Shown: positions 47,209 through 56,253 of the stretch, piece after piece | How the letters are laid out: each line of letters begins with the position of its first letter | How positions within the stretch are numbered: position 1 is the first letter of the stretch | Assembly: GCF_022818495.1 (NCBI RefSeq) | Contig: NZ_CP089291.1 | Coordinates: 3,737,501-3,801,500, forward strand | Origin: Fodinisporobacter ferrooxydans | Lineage (GTDB): Bacteria > Bacillota > Bacilli > Tumebacillales > MYW30-H2 | DNA: 64,000 nt | Reading direction: 5' to 3' | Notes under the pieces: generated by a model | What the model was told of the DNA's origin: nothing | Seen by the model: the letters and a program-made list of their open reading frames with translations, nothing else | The model's database searches: none | Made by a program: the position numbers and the translations under genes

Positions 47209-48136
47209 CGGTGTGCGTGCTCATTCTTCGTATCCCAAACAGCCGTTTTGCGTAATATGGATCGTCTAGCCGGGAAAGTACAACACCCGTATTGGCGTTT
47301 AGACTGTGAATAAATGTTCCTTGTCCGATATAGATCCCAACATGGCTGGCTCCGCTTGCATATGTCGTAAAAAAGACCAGGTCGCCCACTTCCAGGTCCC
47401 GCGCTTGTACGCTTCTGCCTATCTGATATTGTTCAAATGTCGTTCGTGGCAGTTGAATGCCGACACGCTGGAACACATATTGGGTAAAACCGGAACAATC
47501 AAAACCTGTACCTGGAGTTGTTCCGCCCCATTGGTACCTTGAACCTAACAGGCGTTGTGCGATGCCTTTGATCTGCAATTGGACGGCCGTTCCCTGCAAA
47601 TGTTTCTCATTGTCATTCCCAATGTACGATTGTGATTGTGATTGTGATTGTGATTGTGATTGTGATTGTGATTGTGATTGTGATTGTGATTGTGATTGTG
47701 ATTGTGATTGTGATTGTGATTGTGATTGTGATTCATTGCCCGCCGCAGATGACGGACTGGCAGATTCCGGTTGACCCAACTGTATTGCGGCAAGCATTCC
47801 TTCCGAGCGGGAACTTACATGTTTCTGCGGTTCGACAGAAGGCGCCGGGTTCTGTGGGTTCTGTTTCCATACAATCTTTTCAAGATTCGAACGGACGGCA
47901 AGATCATACGCATGTTCTTCCATCAGATTCATTCTTCGATTCGAATTTGATGTTGCATTCGATGATGGATTCCATTTTTGCAGCAATAGCTTTTTCATAG
48001 GGCGAACCAGCATCCGTTTATTCGGATCGCTTCCATGGATCGTCGTGCTGCCAAGACTCATTTGTGTCTGGGAGGTAGGAAGCGTTGCAAGGAATAGGCA
48101 GCATACGGTGACGGGCAGTCTTTTTTTCCTTTTCAT
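47195..48136 (-). CDS. NlpC/P60 cell-wall hydrolase with Ser-Gln repeat linker
   Basis: The 313-residue protein is exported: a basic N-terminus and hydrophobic stretch (MKRKKRLPVTVCCLFLATLP) look like a signal peptide. A linker contains about 18 alternating Ser-Gln pairs (around residues 136-170). The C-terminal NlpC/P60 domain shows TGFDCSGFTQYVFQ with the catalytic Cys, VGDLVFFTTYASGASHVGIYIG with the His, and HSLNANTGV. It probably cleaves the gamma-D-Glu-diamino acid bond of peptidoglycan. No SH3 or LysM domain is seen, so the polar repeat may act as a spacer. GGAG precedes the ATG. Confidence 0.88.
   Translation of the reverse strand: MKRKKRLPVTVCCLFLATLPTSQTQMSLGSTTIHGSDPNKRMLVRPMKKLLLQKWNPSSNATSNSNRRMNLMEEHAYDLAVRSNLEKIVWKQNPQNPAPSVEPQKHVSSRSEGMLAAIQLGQPESASPSSAAGNESQSQSQSQSQSQSQSQSQSQSQSQSQSQSQSQSQSYIGNDNEKHLQGTAVQLQIKGIAQRLLGSRYQWGGTTPGTGFDCSGFTQYVFQRVGIQLPRTTFEQYQIGRSVQARDLEVGDLVFFTTYASGASHVGIYIGQGTFIHSLNANTGVVLSRLDDPYYAKRLFGIRRMSTHTVNGS
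47628..47733. repeat. Hexanucleotide tandem repeat (GATTGT)n
   Basis: Nearly perfect units of GATTGT fill 106 bases, about 17.7 copies. On the minus strand they read ACAATC and encode alternating Ser and Gln in the NlpC/P60 gene. Because the unit is six bases, copy-number change would alter linker length without a frameshift. Confidence 0.97.
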
Positions 48137-48270
48137 ATTCCAACTCCATTCACAAGATGTTCCACTTGCATTCTATGCCGGGTTCTTGCAATTTAGAAGT
48201 TTTTTCAGCCAGTTCCCGCCTGCAGAAAATAACATATCTGTGCGGCGCTCGTTCAAAAATTCCGATTGTA

Positions 48271-48320
48271 AAAAAACAAGAAGACCGACTCCCATTGCCG
48301 GGAAATCGGCCTTCTTGTTT
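48271..48320 (-). terminator. Terminator after gltB
   Basis: The long imperfect stem AACAAGAAGGCCGA/TCGGTCTTCTTGTT on the minus strand is followed by TTTTTTT. It lies 34 bases past the gltB stop. Confidence 0.88.
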
Positions 48321-48353
48321 CTGCTGATTATTTTGTTGCATCTCTGCTGCCGA

Positions 48354-51300
48354 TCATTCTGTCGCAATGTCTTGATCTGTTTGCAGCATTCCTGGCTTGA
48401 TCATCATAAAGTGATGATCCGATTGTTCCATCAATGTTTGTACCATGTCTGCTTCTACTGTTTGCCCGCTTTTTACCAATTCGTTCTTGTACACGGTCAG
48501 AAGTTCCACTACATCCCGTTTCCCTTGAATATCCAGAGGCTGCAGCGTGACTTTGGCACCTTTTGCAATCCGCCTGCGCAATGCTTCTACATCAAGGCCC
48601 AGCTCGGGTTGAAGCCGCAAATACACGGTACCGCCCGTCATGCCGGAACAAATCCACGGACCTGGATCACCCAAGACGATTGCGCGGCCATTTGTCATAT
48701 ATTCAAATGCAAAACCTTTAATATTGGCGCGTGCTCCGATCATCCCAAACTGATCTTGCACCGGCGCCGCCAATTGTCCGCCGAAGATCATATCGGCGCC
48801 GGAAAGGCGTATCCCCGCACGGGAATCGGCATTTCCCTGAACGATAAAGAGGCCTCGTTGCGCGCCATATCCCAGTCCCTTGCCGACAGACCCATTTAGA
48901 CGCTGGCCATATTTATTTTTCCCTTTCAAAATGATCACTTTGCCGCCAAATGACGTTTTACCGACGCCATCTTGGGCGCCGCCTTCGACCCGTAAATGCA
49001 AGCCTGTTCCGTTATATGCCGCAAAACCGTTGCCGGCAATCGATCCTTTGTCAAATTTCACATTGGCTTTTTCGAAGGATGCAAACTGGCCTTGATATTT
49101 TGCGCGAACGATCGATCCGGATAAAAATGTGCCTAATACCCGATCATGGCTGGAAACATTGCTGACCTGGTGAGCGACCGATTCGCTGCCGGCAGCCACT
49201 TCCAACACTGCTTCCGCCGCCAATTTTTCTGTCAGCGAATCTTTCCCGACGCTGCTGATTCGTACAGATGGTATGACAAATCTGTCCGCCTGCCATTGCT
49301 GGTGTTGTTGCAGCATATCCGCCAAATCGATTCGATCGAATTCACGAGCTTGCTGCAGCAAATCCACACGTCCAACCAAATCCTGCAAACGATGCGCGCC
49401 GAGTTTTGCCGCCTGGGCTTTCAATTCCTCACCTAACGTATCGAAGAAATTCATGAGGTTCGAGACAGCAAGGTCGAATTCCCTTGGCACAAAGCTTTTC
49501 AAACCTTTTTCTTTGGCCTCATGCAGATCCATTTGCGTCGCGATTCCCACATGGCATGTGTCTTTGTGGCAGCCGCGACAACTGGTACAGCCGACTGCCA
49601 CCATTGCCATCGTACCAAAGCCTGCACGATTGGCTCCAAGCAAAATCATTTTCAGCACATCAATGCCTGTCTTCAATCCGCCGTCACACCAAATCTCGAC
49701 AGAATCCCGCAAACCTGCTTCAATCAATTCCCGATGTGCTGCTGCAACGCCGATTTCTACAGGCAAGCCCACATGTTTGAGCGCATGTGAACGCGCCGCG
49801 CCTGTTCCGCCATCATAACCGCTCAATGTGATGATATCCGCACCCGCTTTTGCGATACCCACTGCGATCGTTCCAATATTCGGCACAACAGGGACTTTCA
49901 CGGATACGCGTGCATTCGGATTGATTGTTTTCAGCTCGTCAATCATTTGCGCGAGATCTTCAATCGAATAAATATCGTGGTTATTCGATGGTGAGATCAG
50001 GTCGATTCCCGGCTGTGCATTCCGCGCTGCCGCCACTTTTACAGAAACTTTAGATCCTGGCAGGTGTCCGCCTTCTCCAGGTTTTGCACCTTGACCAATC
50101 TTGATTTCCAACAGATTGGAAGAATTGCACAGCTCTACATTGACGCCGAAACGTCCGGAAGCAATCTGATGTCCCCGATGATTCGGATATTTGCCGAGCA
50201 TATCTTTGATTTCCCCGCCTTCTCCGTTTAGGGAAATCATATTCAAACGGAATGCAGCTTCCGCATATGCCCGGAATGCCGTCTCACTTTGCGAACCAAA
50301 GGACATGGAGCTGATCAAAAACGGCAGTGAATGCATCCCGATCGTAAGATCAACATCTGCCGGATCGATTGGCGTTTCACTTTCCTTGATATCTAATGCA
50401 TGCCGCAGTGAAATAGGCGTTTGCTTTTCGAGCTCGATTAATTTTTCAAAAAACTCCTGATACGCAGATTCATTTCCATTTGCAATGTCGCCGGCCGCTT
50501 TCCAAACCCGCGGATAATAGCGGAAAGGACGCACCAGTTTTCCTTTTTCTGAACCACTGGCAATTTGATAGCGGTCCATGGCATCTTTGAGCAGCTCTTC
50601 AAATCCCATTCCTGCATGTTTGGAACCGTAAAAATTCGGCGCCCCCAGCATTCGGGCCAACTCTTCCCGCAAACCGATCGACGAGAACAAACGATCGTAT
50701 CCGCGCAACTCGTGAATTCCGATGGTGGAAATCACTTTTTCCAACCCTTTTTGATACGCGGAATACGCATTTTCTATCCCCTTGATATTCCCATCCTCAC
50801 TGACGATCTCCCAAAGCATGTATGGATTAACCGCATCTGCTCCAAGGCCGATTGCAATGACAATATCGTGTAAATTGCGGATGCCGGCAGAACGTAACAC
50901 GATGCTTACACGCCGGCGAAGATTCTCGGCATTTGCCGGCACAGCGTGATATTTTAACGCGAGATCCACAGCGGATACCACCAGATGGGGATCCAGCCAA
51001 TGCAGCCCGTCTGTAAATGCATGGCAATCATCGATTACGAGCAAATGGGAGCCGGCAACCACTGCTTCCACGGCTTCTTTTTGCAACCGTTCCAGCGCTT
51101 GTGGAATGGTTTCTTCTTCCGGACGGAATACGGAATACAACTCATAGACGGAATAAGGGCCTACCTGAAATTCATTTAACAAATCCTCAAACAGATAACT
51201 CCCGAGTTTGTGCGCAATCGAGCGGTATACATCCCCTTCGATGCCGGACCAGCCGCTATGCCCGCCAAGCAAGAGCGGCGTTTGCAATTCGACCCGACGC

Positions 51301-52928
51301 TTCTTGGGCGCTTTGCCAGGCATAATATGCGGACGAGGACCCAATACCACACGTGTAGAAAAGTGTTCGATTTCCCGTTCCCGATCAATCGCCGGATTCG
51401 TAACGACAGCAACCGTCTCTTTGAAGTAATCCGCAATATTCTGACGCTCCCTCGATAATGCGGCGAGCGGCCCGTCATAGCCAAGAGACTGGATCGGCTC
51501 CGCACCTGTATTCATTTGATGCTCCAAAATTTTCAGATCTTCTGCATCAAACGCCAAAGCGGCCATCATGCGATTGCGTACATTCCGATCCAACTTTGCT
51601 TTTGGTACGCCCAAATCGCCTGCATCATCCCGCATAGCAACCGAGGAAGTGCCAAATCCAATGGAGCGGCGGAAATCTGCAAAATTGTATTTTTGCTTCG
51701 CCGCTTCCAATACTCTTCGCTGCAAAGCATGATAGGGAATAACTTCTGCAAATTGATTCCGGTGCACGAACACGCCGATTTTTTCGCCCGGCGCCAGCGA
51801 CTTCGGCTCGCAGATCATCTCTTCCATCGGAACGATGCCTTGTTCGGAGGAAAAGAATATGGATTGTTCCGTTTCTACACACCAAAGCGGCCGCAATCCC
51901 AAAGCATCCACGCCAAACAAACAATGATCGCCATAGCGGGATACAATCCCGGCGGGACCTTGGGCAAATGGGCCCCAAACGGAGCGATAGAACATATAGA
52001 GATCCTGCAGGTCCGGTTGGAACTGCTTGATCTCGTTTACGATCGGCGGAAACATCATTTCCATTGCTTCAAAAAGGGAACATCCATAGCGATGAATGAG
52101 CCCCTCCAAACTCCGGTTTAAGTCTTGGGAATCACTTCCGCCCTCTACTAATGGAATCCCGATCATTTCCGTCTCTTCCCGAAGTTTTTTGATCGTGTTG
52201 ATCTCGCCGTTATGTCCAAGCAAAGTAAACGGTTGAACGCGTTCAAAAACGGTAGAGGTATTCGTCGAATACCGGTTATGCCCAATCGCAATCGCCGAAC
52301 GGCAATCCTTTGACTGCAGATCCAAATAATATTCCCGCAGCGCCGGGGCAGAACCGCGAACCTTATAGACAACCGTCTCTTTATTTAAAGAAGCTACATG
52401 GTAGGACGTTTCTTTTTCGATTTGAATATGCAGCTCAAACAATACTTTTGCTATATCATCGTTTTCGGCTGTGCGCATAAGACCGGCAATTTGCCAGAAT
52501 ACCGGTTCATCCGCCCGTCCCTGCGGACCTAGTGCATCCGAATTGACATGTCCCGTCTGTTCCAACAAAATTTCGCCGCCGGCAGCCTGCAAAAGATTGC
52601 GAACGATTTGAGCTTGATCTTCCGGCATTTGGCCATCAACCGGACGTATAAACAAATGGCCGATAAAAAATCGCGCATCATCTGCCAAAGATCCTGGAAT
52701 CCCTTGTCTTGTCAAACGCTTCGCCCAAAGTCTGCGGGGAATATCCATAAGAATTCCGCAGCCATCGCCTTCACCGTCAACAAATCCCGCCCTGTGCGAC
52801 ATTTTGATCAACGCTTCGAGAATTTTGTCAACATTATCCGGTGACGGGGTACCGTTTTTTTGAACACAAGCCACAATTCCGCAAGCGTCATGCTCTGTCG
52901 GCAAATGGTAATTACGAGCCTCTATCAT
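48354..52928 (-). CDS. gltB: Glutamate synthase large subunit
   Basis: GltB transfers the amide of glutamine to 2-oxoglutarate, giving two glutamates. The 1524-residue protein has the class II amidotransferase domain with nucleophile Cys16 (EHDACGIVACVQK, after removal of a short propeptide), the FMN domain (GYDGGTGAARSHALKHVGLP and GANRAGFGTMAMVAVGC), the 3Fe-4S cysteines (CTSCRGCHKDTCHVGIATQ) and the C-terminal beta-helix. I chose the ATG at 52928 with GGGGAG upstream. The small subunit gene gltD is not next to it, so it lies elsewhere or ferredoxin serves as donor. A terminator follows. Confidence 0.95.
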   Translation of the reverse strand: MIEARNYHLPTEHDACGIVACVQKNGTPSPDNVDKILEALIKMSHRAGFVDGEGDGCGILMDIPRRLWAKRLTRQGIPGSLADDARFFIGHLFIRPVDGQMPEDQAQIVRNLLQAAGGEILLEQTGHVNSDALGPQGRADEPVFWQIAGLMRTAENDDIAKVLFELHIQIEKETSYHVASLNKETVVYKVRGSAPALREYYLDLQSKDCRSAIAIGHNRYSTNTSTVFERVQPFTLLGHNGEINTIKKLREETEMIGIPLVEGGSDSQDLNRSLEGLIHRYGCSLFEAMEMMFPPIVNEIKQFQPDLQDLYMFYRSVWGPFAQGPAGIVSRYGDHCLFGVDALGLRPLWCVETEQSIFFSSEQGIVPMEEMICEPKSLAPGEKIGVFVHRNQFAEVIPYHALQRRVLEAAKQKYNFADFRRSIGFGTSSVAMRDDAGDLGVPKAKLDRNVRNRMMAALAFDAEDLKILEHQMNTGAEPIQSLGYDGPLAALSRERQNIADYFKETVAVVTNPAIDREREIEHFSTRVVLGPRPHIMPGKAPKKRRVELQTPLLLGGHSGWSGIEGDVYRSIAHKLGSYLFEDLLNEFQVGPYSVYELYSVFRPEEETIPQALERLQKEAVEAVVAGSHLLVIDDCHAFTDGLHWLDPHLVVSAVDLALKYHAVPANAENLRRRVSIVLRSAGIRNLHDIVIAIGLGADAVNPYMLWEIVSEDGNIKGIENAYSAYQKGLEKVISTIGIHELRGYDRLFSSIGLREELARMLGAPNFYGSKHAGMGFEELLKDAMDRYQIASGSEKGKLVRPFRYYPRVWKAAGDIANGNESAYQEFFEKLIELEKQTPISLRHALDIKESETPIDPADVDLTIGMHSLPFLISSMSFGSQSETAFRAYAEAAFRLNMISLNGEGGEIKDMLGKYPNHRGHQIASGRFGVNVELCNSSNLLEIKIGQGAKPGEGGHLPGSKVSVKVAAARNAQPGIDLISPSNNHDIYSIEDLAQMIDELKTINPNARVSVKVPVVPNIGTIAVGIAKAGADIITLSGYDGGTGAARSHALKHVGLPVEIGVAAAHRELIEAGLRDSVEIWCDGGLKTGIDVLKMILLGANRAGFGTMAMVAVGCTSCRGCHKDTCHVGIATQMDLHEAKEKGLKSFVPREFDLAVSNLMNFFDTLGEELKAQAAKLGAHRLQDLVGRVDLLQQAREFDRIDLADMLQQHQQWQADRFVIPSVRISSVGKDSLTEKLAAEAVLEVAAGSESVAHQVSNVSSHDRVLGTFLSGSIVRAKYQGQFASFEKANVKFDKGSIAGNGFAAYNGTGLHLRVEGGAQDGVGKTSFGGKVIILKGKNKYGQRLNGSVGKGLGYGAQRGLFIVQGNADSRAGIRLSGADMIFGGQLAAPVQDQFGMIGARANIKGFAFEYMTNGRAIVLGDPGPWICSGMTGGTVYLRLQPELGLDVEALRRRIAKGAKVTLQPLDIQGKRDVVELLTVYKNELVKSGQTVEADMVQTLMEQSDHHFMMIKPGMLQTDQDIATE

Positions 52929-53402
52929 TCTCTTCACTCCCCACAAAATACAGAATTTTCTTTATTATCAATTATATAAAAATACCGAATAAACTCCATC
53001 GGTACATGCTTGAACGCTTTTCCTCTTCTCTTTAAAAATACTATACTCAAGATAGTATAAAAATGCAATACGTTATGTATTCCAGCAAACTATTGTCAAG
53101 TCCTTCTTATATGGACATTTCAATCCATTTTGTAGCACATCTTGATCCAATTAATAAATTTTTCAATATTGGATTATAATTTTCGAAATCCAATTTTATA
53201 ATAAATGCATAAACCCTATATTTTAATGAATAAATATGTATGAAATCGCATCCCTATGCCCGTTTCAAAAGACATATGTCTCCTGTATAAAGACATAAAC
53301 ATTTTTTGAAAATTCTATGAACAAAAATGCAGGGATTCGCTGATTTTCCAAATCCCCACATTCATTTTCCGATTGATTCACTTTTTGCAGGATAGAAACG
53401 GT
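52929..53402. other. AT-rich intergenic region upstream of gltB
   Basis: No gene was seen in these 474 bases. They contain an inverted repeat ATACTAT/ATAGTAT at 53038-53058, a second ATTGGATT/AATCCAAT at about 53162-53190, and a weak terminator-like GGGATT/AATCCC hairpin at about 53330-53357 that could end the split protease transcript. The gltB promoter presumably lies here but no site is decisive. Confidence 0.5.
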
Positions 53403-53672
53403 CTATATGCGTTTCATCATTTCGGCAACCGCTTTTCGCACAACATCGATGGAAATGGCAAATCCAATTCCTTGGGAACTCTGGCTGACGGCCGTGTTGA
53501 CACCGATCACTTCCCCGCGCAAATTGATGAGGGGACCTCCGCTGTTCCCTCGATTAATCGCCGCATCTGTCTGGATCAAACGGGGATAATGCCGATCGCC
53601 GATCGTAATCGGGCGTTCCTTTGCACTGACGATACCAACGGTTACCGAGTGATCCAATCCTAATGGATTCCC
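53403..53672 (-). CDS. Split HtrA-like serine protease, 3' segment
   Basis: This is the last third of a trypsin-fold protease: [16 protein letters not shown], then [17 protein letters not shown] with the catalytic Ser, and [19 protein letters not shown]. It has no PDZ domain. Upstream of the conserved IGNP the reading frame enters unrelated sequence (ending at 53762), so this segment cannot make a working protease alone. The missing His and Asp portion is at 57943-58530. Joining the two at the shared core restores one frame of 256 residues, with Ser as about residue 211. As the locus stands it is silent or truncated. Confidence 0.9.
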   Translation of the reverse strand, partial: GNPLGLDHSVTVGIVSAKERPITIGDRHYPRLIQTDAAINRGNSGGPLINLRGEVIGVNTAVSQSSQGIGFAISIDVVRKAVAEMMKRI

Positions 53673-53695
53673 GATTGAAACAAATTGACACAATG
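53664..53695. other. attL-like junction of the intervening element
   Basis: Core TGGATTCCC (53664-53672) is followed, on the element side, by a 6-base gap and the arm AACAAATTGACACAATG (53679-53695). The host side carries the protease 3' sequence. The arm is the inverted counterpart of that at 57997-58015. Confidence 0.8.
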
Positions 53696-53758
53696 CATCC
53701 TCTATTATTACAGATTCACAGGATCCAATAGTTTTCTTGCCCACTTTTAAAAGCTGTC

Positions 53759-55306
53759 TCAATTTTTAAATCGATAGAAAATCGATAGTTTTATAGTCGT
53801 CTCGCTGCGTTCCAGAATATGAATCGAATGTACGAGATTTCGAAGAAGTTCTCTGGTTTGTGCTTTATCAGGTGTGGAATTGCGGAGCAGTTGTTCAAAT
53901 GTGTGCAAAACGTCTTGCAGTCGTTCATCAGAGGAATCTTTCAGACTTCGCAATTTTCTTTGTGTGCCGACATATGTTTGATGTAATCCTTGAATTTGCC
54001 CGGTTACGATTTGATTCATTTGTGCAAACTGATCTTCCGAAATTTTCTCTTCCATCCAACGTTCCAACAACAGCGTTGCTTTCTGTTTTTCCCGTTCCAA
54101 CTGAGTCTGGATCGTTTGCAATTGTTGTTCCAGAATTTGAACGGGATTTTTGATTTGCAAGAACGAACGGTACGTGCCCGCCTGCAATCGGTCCATGATT
54201 TCTGTGCGAATGTGCTGCAAAACCGATTGTTCCAGCCATTCTGCGCGAATTGACTTTTGTTTGCATTTGCCCGCACCGGGAAGAGTGCGATGACTGCAAT
54301 AATAATAGGCCACATCCCGATGGTTGACTTTTACACGCATGCGCGCACCACATGCACAGTGGAGAATTCCTTTTGACAAGATATGCTCGCGGCCACGCCT
54401 CCCCTGCTTGGTTCGCCGTTCTGCAATCAGGGAATTGGCTCGCTGAAAGTTCTCTTTTGATACAATTGCCGTGTGCGCATTTGTACAGATCGCCAAATTC
54501 GCTTCATTGTCTGTTACAACGGTGCGTCTTTTTCGCGTCAGCAAATCTTGCTCATGTGCGAAAGCTAGTTTTTGCTCCCGCCTTCCATAGATCACATCCC
54601 CGACATACACACGGTTTGTAATGATTTCACGAATTCTCTTTGCCGTATAATGAGCCCCGCGCTTTGTCAAAATTCCTTGCCGATTGAGCTCGGAAGCAAT
54701 CGTCCAAAACCCTTTTCCCTTCAAGTATTCGGAAAAAATGAACTGAATCAGCCAGCTTCGCGAAGGATCGGGGATCAATCGCTTTGTATCCGGATCAAGG
54801 GCATATCCTTCCGGAACGGCACCACACCATTTACCGGAACGCGCTTTTTCAAAATTTCCGATCCGTACACGGATGCCTGTTTTTTCCGATTCATATTGCG
54901 CAACTGCAGAGTGCATCGTAAAAATAAGTTCTGTATGATCCCGTTGCGAGTCAAAATTTTCTTCAAAACTGATGATTCGTACTCCGCAGATTTTCAGGGT
55001 CTGCAACATCAAAAGCGCGTCCACTGTATTGCGGGCAAAGCGGCTGATTCCTTTAAACAAAACAATATCAAAGCGCTTGCACTTTGCATCTTCAATCATC
55101 TGCAACACATTGGGCCGTTTCAACATGCTCGTACCGGTGATCCCGTCATCCCGATACACCAAATCGTCCGGAGTCAGCCAATTTTCACCCGATTCTTCGG
55201 AACGGCGTCTGGCAAATTCCCGCATAAAACTGATTTGGTGATCGACCGACTCTCCTTTTGTTTGCATCTCATCACTCACTCGTGCATAAATGGCACAGAT
55301 CGGCAT
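53759..55306 (-). CDS. Large serine recombinase (site-specific integrase/excisionase)
   Basis: The 515-residue protein has a resolvase catalytic domain: [10 protein letters not shown] with nucleophile Ser11, [27 protein letters not shown]-like (residues 80-92) and the helix E region [16 protein letters not shown] recombinase domain follows ([32 protein letters not shown]), then a zinc ribbon with Cys317, Cys319, Cys337 and Cys348, and a coiled-coil segment (about 390-470) typical of integrases that control directionality. The ATG at 55306 follows GGGAGGTGAC. The gene ends about 86 bases inside the attL core. It is the obvious candidate to catalyse both insertion and excision of the element. 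Confidence 0.95.
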   Translation of the reverse strand: MPICAIYARVSDEMQTKGESVDHQISFMREFARRRSEESGENWLTPDDLVYRDDGITGTSMLKRPNVLQMIEDAKCKRFDIVLFKGISRFARNTVDALLMLQTLKICGVRIISFEENFDSQRDHTELIFTMHSAVAQYESEKTGIRVRIGNFEKARSGKWCGAVPEGYALDPDTKRLIPDPSRSWLIQFIFSEYLKGKGFWTIASELNRQGILTKRGAHYTAKRIREIITNRVYVGDVIYGRREQKLAFAHEQDLLTRKRRTVVTDNEANLAICTNAHTAIVSKENFQRANSLIAERRTKQGRRGREHILSKGILHCACGARMRVKVNHRDVAYYYCSHRTLPGAGKCKQKSIRAEWLEQSVLQHIRTEIMDRLQAGTYRSFLQIKNPVQILEQQLQTIQTQLEREKQKATLLLERWMEEKISEDQFAQMNQIVTGQIQGLHQTYVGTQRKLRSLKDSSDERLQDVLHTFEQLLRNSTPDKAQTRELLRNLVHSIHILERSETTIKLSIFYRFKN

Positions 55307-55367
55307 AGAGTCACCTCCCTACGAAACGGAAACGAGAACTTCGCATTCTATCAATCTGAATATCGTT

Positions 55368-55487
55368 TCATGAATGACTTTCGTTTCCATTTATGAAATC
55401 AGACAAAATAGCGGCGATGATCCTGTCAAACTCTTCATCGCCGTACGTCACTTGATCCACATAAATTTCCGGTGGTTTTTTTGCCAT
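55368..55487 (-). CDS. 39-residue ORF upstream of the recombinase (possible directionality factor)
   Basis: Minus-strand translation from the ATG at 55487 gives MAKKPPEIYVDQVTYGDEEF and continues to a TGA at 55368 (39 residues in all). GGGGTGAAGG lies just upstream and the ORF is 61 bases before the recombinase, so the two likely share a transcript. No homologue is recognised. Its small size and position fit a recombination directionality factor, but that is a guess; it is acidic in the middle and basic only at the start. Confidence 0.55.
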   Translation of the reverse strand: MAKKPPEIYVDQVTYGDEEFDRIIAAILSDFINGNESHS

Positions 55488-55496
55488 TTTCCTTCA

Positions 55497-55523
55497 CCCC
55501 GCTGCTTATTTTATGCAGCAGGG
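55497..55523 (-). promoter_or_regulatory. Hairpin overlapping the leader of the 39-residue ORF
   Basis: A 9-bp stem (CCCTGCTGC with GCAGCGGGG, one G-T pair) with a 9-base AT-rich loop sits directly before the ORF. Its 3' strand includes the first Gs of the ribosome-binding site. There is no T run, so it is less likely a terminator than a translation or RNA-stability element. Confidence 0.45.
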
Positions 55524-55541
55524 ATTGTCCGTTTGCATGGT

Positions 55542-55937
55542 TTACGTTAAACCGCCTTGTTGTTTTATTATGTCAACGCTTTTTTCTACAAGTGAATCTT
55601 TCGTTACAACTGTCAATAAATAATTATAACTGGTCAACGAATTTGGTCCGAATTCGTCCATCCCATCTGTCATGCCGCTGGCATCCGGTTTTACGGCGTT
55701 TAAAATGGCAGCGTCACGGCTTGTCGGCATATAGCCAAATGTCAATGAATTCAAACTCGGAATATGTCCTGTTATGGGATTCATAAGATGATCTGTCTCT
55801 TCCACATGGGAATATGCGCTTGTCTCAGCGACCTGTGTGGTTTCCACACCGATTCCTTGCAGCGCCCGAACCGCTTTTTCCGCTTCCGATCGGGATTTAA
55901 ACCAGGATAAAATGGCACGTTCCTTTTCCGTGTTCAT
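55542..55937 (-). CDS. Conserved hypothetical, general-stress-protein-like
   Basis: This 131-residue protein has an N-terminal ferredoxin-like segment (AILSWFKSRSEAEKAVRALQGIGVETTQVAE) and a C-terminal counterpart (SYNYLLTVVTKDSLVEKSVDIIKQQGG). This layout is common in YflT/GSP17M-like stress proteins. The middle is polar and flexible. GGGGAG lies seven bases before the ATG. It is inside the intervening element, upstream of the small ORF and recombinase. Function unknown. Confidence 0.6.
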   Translation of the reverse strand: MNTEKERAILSWFKSRSEAEKAVRALQGIGVETTQVAETSAYSHVEETDHLMNPITGHIPSLNSLTFGYMPTSRDAAILNAVKPDASGMTDGMDEFGPNSLTSYNYLLTVVTKDSLVEKSVDIIKQQGGLT

Positions 55938-56253
55938 GAAAGCTCCCCACCCTTCCCTTACTAAAGCTCAAGAATGGCTGTTCCTGTTCCATTCAAACGT
56001 TAGCTTATCCTTTTTCAGGGCAAGTTACGCACAATGTCTGCTTCCGCACCTTAAAGAGGCTGTTCAAAAAGCCTAAAGTACCTTCGGGTAGGTGCGAGCA
56101 ACTCATGTAAAGCGCGAGTTTGCAAATTGTTTTGCCACCTCTTATAAGTTCTTAATTAGGCAAAACGATTTGCCCTGTTTGAGCGACTACATGAGTGCTC
56201 GCACCTGCCCCTGCACAGAGCCTTTTTGAACACGCTCTTAAAGATGATCCCCC
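55938..56253. other. Gene-free region inside the element
   Basis: These 316 bases hold the long palindromic repeat at 56051-56243. The remainder (55938-56050) is the leader of the stress-protein-like gene and shows no clear promoter. Confidence 0.6.
56051..56243. repeat. Long nested palindrome (MITE-like), copy 4 of the repeat family
   Basis: The outer arms (TTAAAGAGGCTGTTCAAAAA and TTTTTGAACACGCTCTTAAA) match the short repeats elsewhere. Inside them lie GGTAGGTGCGAGCAACTCATG, paired with CATGAGTGCTCGCACCTGCC, and an inner GCAAATTGTTTTGCC paired with GGCAAAACGATTTGC. The whole 193 bases could fold into one long hairpin. There is no coding capacity. Confidence 0.85.

Noticed and set aside
47628-47733. 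Possible CRISPR array
   Set aside because: The repeats are contiguous hexamers without spacers, lying inside a coding region. No cas genes are present.
47457-48000. Plus-strand open frames with long Cys-Asp or Ile-Val runs, and a minus-strand Asn-His frame
   Set aside because: They are other-frame readings of the hexanucleotide repeat in the NlpC/P60 gene, with no family match or ribosome-binding site.
53403-53762. Treating the Ser-containing protease fragment as an independent small gene
   Set aside because: Its first 29 codons have no protease similarity and no ribosome-binding site, and it lacks His and Asp. The split-gene explanation accounts for it.
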